A stretch of DNA of 21,853 nucleotides from Pseudomonadota bacterium (lineage in GTDB: Bacteria > Pseudomonadota > Alphaproteobacteria > Rhodospirillales > Magnetospirillaceae): the NCBI GenBank assembly GCA_023426365.1, contig JAFAAW010000078.1:1-21853 (forward strand). The letters run 5' to 3'. The position numbers and the translations under genes are program-made. Positions 21,625 through 21,853 of this stretch are shown one piece after another. The notes under the pieces are model-generated. The model was given only the letters and a program-made list of their open reading frames with translations, made no database searches and had not been told where the DNA came from. How positions within the stretch are numbered: the first letter of the stretch is position 1; every line of letters starts with the position of its first letter.

Positions 21625-21658
21625 AGCCCCGCATCGGTACGCCCGCTGCGGGGTTTTT
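21625..21658 (+). terminator. Intrinsic terminator of the response regulator gene
   Basis: CCCCGCA (21627-21633) pairs with TGCGGGG (21647-21653), directly followed by TTTTT (21654-21658). It lies about 60 bp after the stop. Confidence 0.85.
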
Positions 21659-21695
21659 CGTGCCTGCCGTCCAGGGTTCCTGGAGCGGCGAGCGG

Positions 21696-21730
21696 TAGAC
21701 CGTGATGCCCAAAATGAGCATCACGGTCTA
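21696..21730. repeat. 13-bp perfect inverted repeat with 9-base loop
   Basis: TAGACCGTGATGC (21696-21708) and GCATCACGGTCTA (21718-21730) flank CCAAAATGA. It ends at a CTAG where the IS5-type element seems to begin. No T-tract follows. It may be an intergenic palindromic repeat that served as the insertion target. Confidence 0.6.
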
Positions 21731-21853
21731 GGCTGTATCGACATTCAGCTTGCGCCGGTGGCGCTGCCGTGATTCACCGGGTCAGGACTTCTGGCTCGGT
21801 GGAACATGGCGAAGCGATACGAACTGACCTCAGCGCAATGGACGCGGATTGAG
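21731..21853 (+). mobile_element. IS5-family insertion sequence, left end (runs off the window)
   Basis: A transposase start lies 75 bp inside this stretch. The sequence after CTAG (21728-21731), GGCTGTATCGACATTCAGC, is a likely left terminal repeat, and CTAG fits the YTAR target sites used by many IS5-family elements. The right end is outside the window, so the boundary is provisional. Confidence 0.55.
21806..21853 (+). CDS. IS5-family transposase, first 16 codons (cut by the window edge)
   Basis: The ATG at 21806 opens MAKRYELTSAQWTRIE, which runs to the last base. This matches the usual opening of IS5-family (IS1031/IS903-like) transposases, MA-R-Y-LT-QW-I. The catalytic DDE residues lie outside the window. 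Confidence 0.75.
   Translation, partial: MAKRYELTSAQWTRIE

Noticed and set aside
1..21853. tRNA, rRNA, CRISPR arrays and known riboswitches
   Set aside because: I saw no T-loop or anticodon-arm patterns, no regularly spaced repeats and no recognised riboswitch core. A covariance-model search would be decisive and was not possible.

Overview
The window is GC-rich DNA (genes roughly 65-72% GC by eye) from an alphaproteobacterium, most likely a free-living member of the Rhodospirillales such as a Magnetospirillum-like organism. Supporting signs are the 41-residue cysteine-poor L36, an EcfG-type promoter, an HBM-type chemoreceptor, hemerythrin, egtBD genes and the codon use. The genus is an inference. 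Both edges cut into insertion sequences: the tail of an IS481-type transposase at the left and the first 16 codons of an IS5-type transposase at the right.

Left part (335-3432): an ECF sigma factor and a hemerythrin-domain protein on the minus strand, then a plus-strand FAD oxidoreductase with a C-terminal Rieske domain. The hemerythrin gene has a textbook GGAAC-N17-CGTT promoter of the general-stress (EcfG) type. A 28-codon membrane peptide gene, with a good ribosome-binding site, converges on the oxidoreductase. A palindrome-rich, AT-rich control region (3433-3779) follows.

Centre-left (3780-9767): a plus-strand cluster of a family-4-like glycosyltransferase, egtB and egtD (ergothioneine synthesis; egtB and egtD overlap by ATGA), then an 886-residue P2-type ATPase. 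A hairpin would hide the ATPase ribosome-binding site in read-through RNA, while a candidate internal promoter would make RNA without it.

Centre (9927-14165): a ribbon-helix-helix protein, a 133-bp element with inverted-repeat ends, and a divergent marR/EamA transporter pair with two matching operators over the two starts. Next come a periplasmic TPR protein, rpmJ with a long structured leader, a possibly leaderless N-formylglutamate amidohydrolase and a 42-residue membrane peptide.

Right part (14189-21805): a membrane-anchored PAS/pseudo-kinase/DEDDh-exonuclease fusion, a 64-residue orphan protein, a STAS protein, a chemoreceptor with an apparent PhoB-controlled promoter, an SRPBCC protein, mobB, a low-GC orphan gene and a NarL-type response regulator with a clear terminator. 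No tRNA, rRNA or CRISPR array was seen. The least expected items are the glycosyltransferase-egtBD cluster, the exonuclease fusion, the Pho-box chemoreceptor and the rpmJ leader.
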